This document shows, in pieces, positions 63,913-64,000 of a stretch of DNA of 64,000 nt (within the stretch, counting starts at the first letter, position 1; every line of letters begins with the position of its first letter). The translations under genes and the position numbers were made by a program. Location: NCBI GenBank assembly GCA_003342815.1, contig PTEX01000054.1:2158993-2222992 (forward strand). Reading direction: 5' to 3'. This stretch comes from Eudromia elegans (Eukaryota; Chordata; Aves; Tinamiformes; Tinamidae). The notes under the pieces are model-generated. The model had not been told where the DNA came from. It did not search any database and saw nothing but the letters and a program-made list of their open reading frames with translations.

Positions 63913-64000
63913 AAGGAAAGGAAAGGAAAGGAAAGGAAAGGAAAGGAAAGGAAAGGAAAGGAAAGGAAAGGAAAGGAAAGGAAAGGAAAGGAAAGGAAAG
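63913..64000 (+). repeat. (GGAAA)n pentanucleotide array running off the window
   Basis: At least seventeen perfect copies of ggaaa from about 63913 to the last base; the true length is unknown. Confidence 0.97.

Larger units (their letters stand above)
59005..64000. other. Upstream of SSC4D, no coding gene recognised
   Basis: It contains a CR1 tail (59955-60028), a CpG-rich patch (about 60490-60740), two purine tracts (61733-61790 and 61948-62035), an AT-rich block with homeodomain-type sites (63.05-63.25 kb) and a terminal (GGAAA)n array. The SSC4D promoter and first non-coding exon are probably within it but cannot be placed. I see no exon of ZP3, the neighbour of SSC4D in human. Confidence 0.6.

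Noticed and set aside
59005-64000. ZP3 or another human SSC4D neighbour
   Set aside because: No zona-pellucida or other recognisable exon is visible on either strand in this stretch.

Overview
This is vertebrate genomic DNA, most probably from a bird. It has spliced genes with GT-AG introns, a GC-rich, minisatellite-rich, gene-dense (microchromosome-like) composition, and 3' ends of CR1-type retroposons. The gene order is SRRM3 - HSPB1 - YWHAG - SSC4D, which matches the order I know from human 7q11.23. The species cannot be named from the sequence.

Layout. Positions 1-8954 (+) hold the last five coding exons of SRRM3, including the C-terminal eMIC region, with a probable 3'UTR to about 12.36 kb. 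At 12.4-13.48 kb are a minisatellite and the HSPB1 promoter (heat-shock element, AP-1 site, TATA/MEF2 box). HSPB1 (HSP25/27) follows on + at 13478-14969 in three exons. YWHAG (14-3-3 gamma) lies on - : its 3'UTR at about 17.08-19.57 kb, the main coding exon at 19572-20228, a 19.8-kb AT-rich intron, and the first coding exon at 40015-40101 inside a CpG island. The stretch 40.7-47.5 kb has no recognisable coding gene but holds repeats, an orphan TATA/hairpin element and AT-rich blocks. SSC4D (four group B SRCR domains) lies on - from 58937 to 49043 in ten coding exons, all joined in phase 1, with a 230-bp assembly gap inside the third SRCR domain. From 59 to 64 kb I see no coding gene, only a CR1 tail, a small CpG-rich patch, purine tracts and a terminal (GGAAA)n array.

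The genes are not a functional operon. SRRM3 is a neural and endocrine microexon splicing factor, HSPB1 a stress chaperone, YWHAG a phospho-peptide adaptor and SSC4D a secreted scavenger-receptor-like protein. They are conserved neighbours.

The points most worth a second look are: an 80-bp insertion bounded by 22-bp direct repeats that breaks the SRRM3 reading frame; a strong alternative SRRM3 terminal splice acceptor that would replace the RS tail with a 29-residue tail; a divergent first-exon candidate opposite YWHAG; and the orphan TATA/hairpin at 44.78 kb. I found no evidence of a new system such as a CRISPR array, a mobile gene cassette or a viral insertion.
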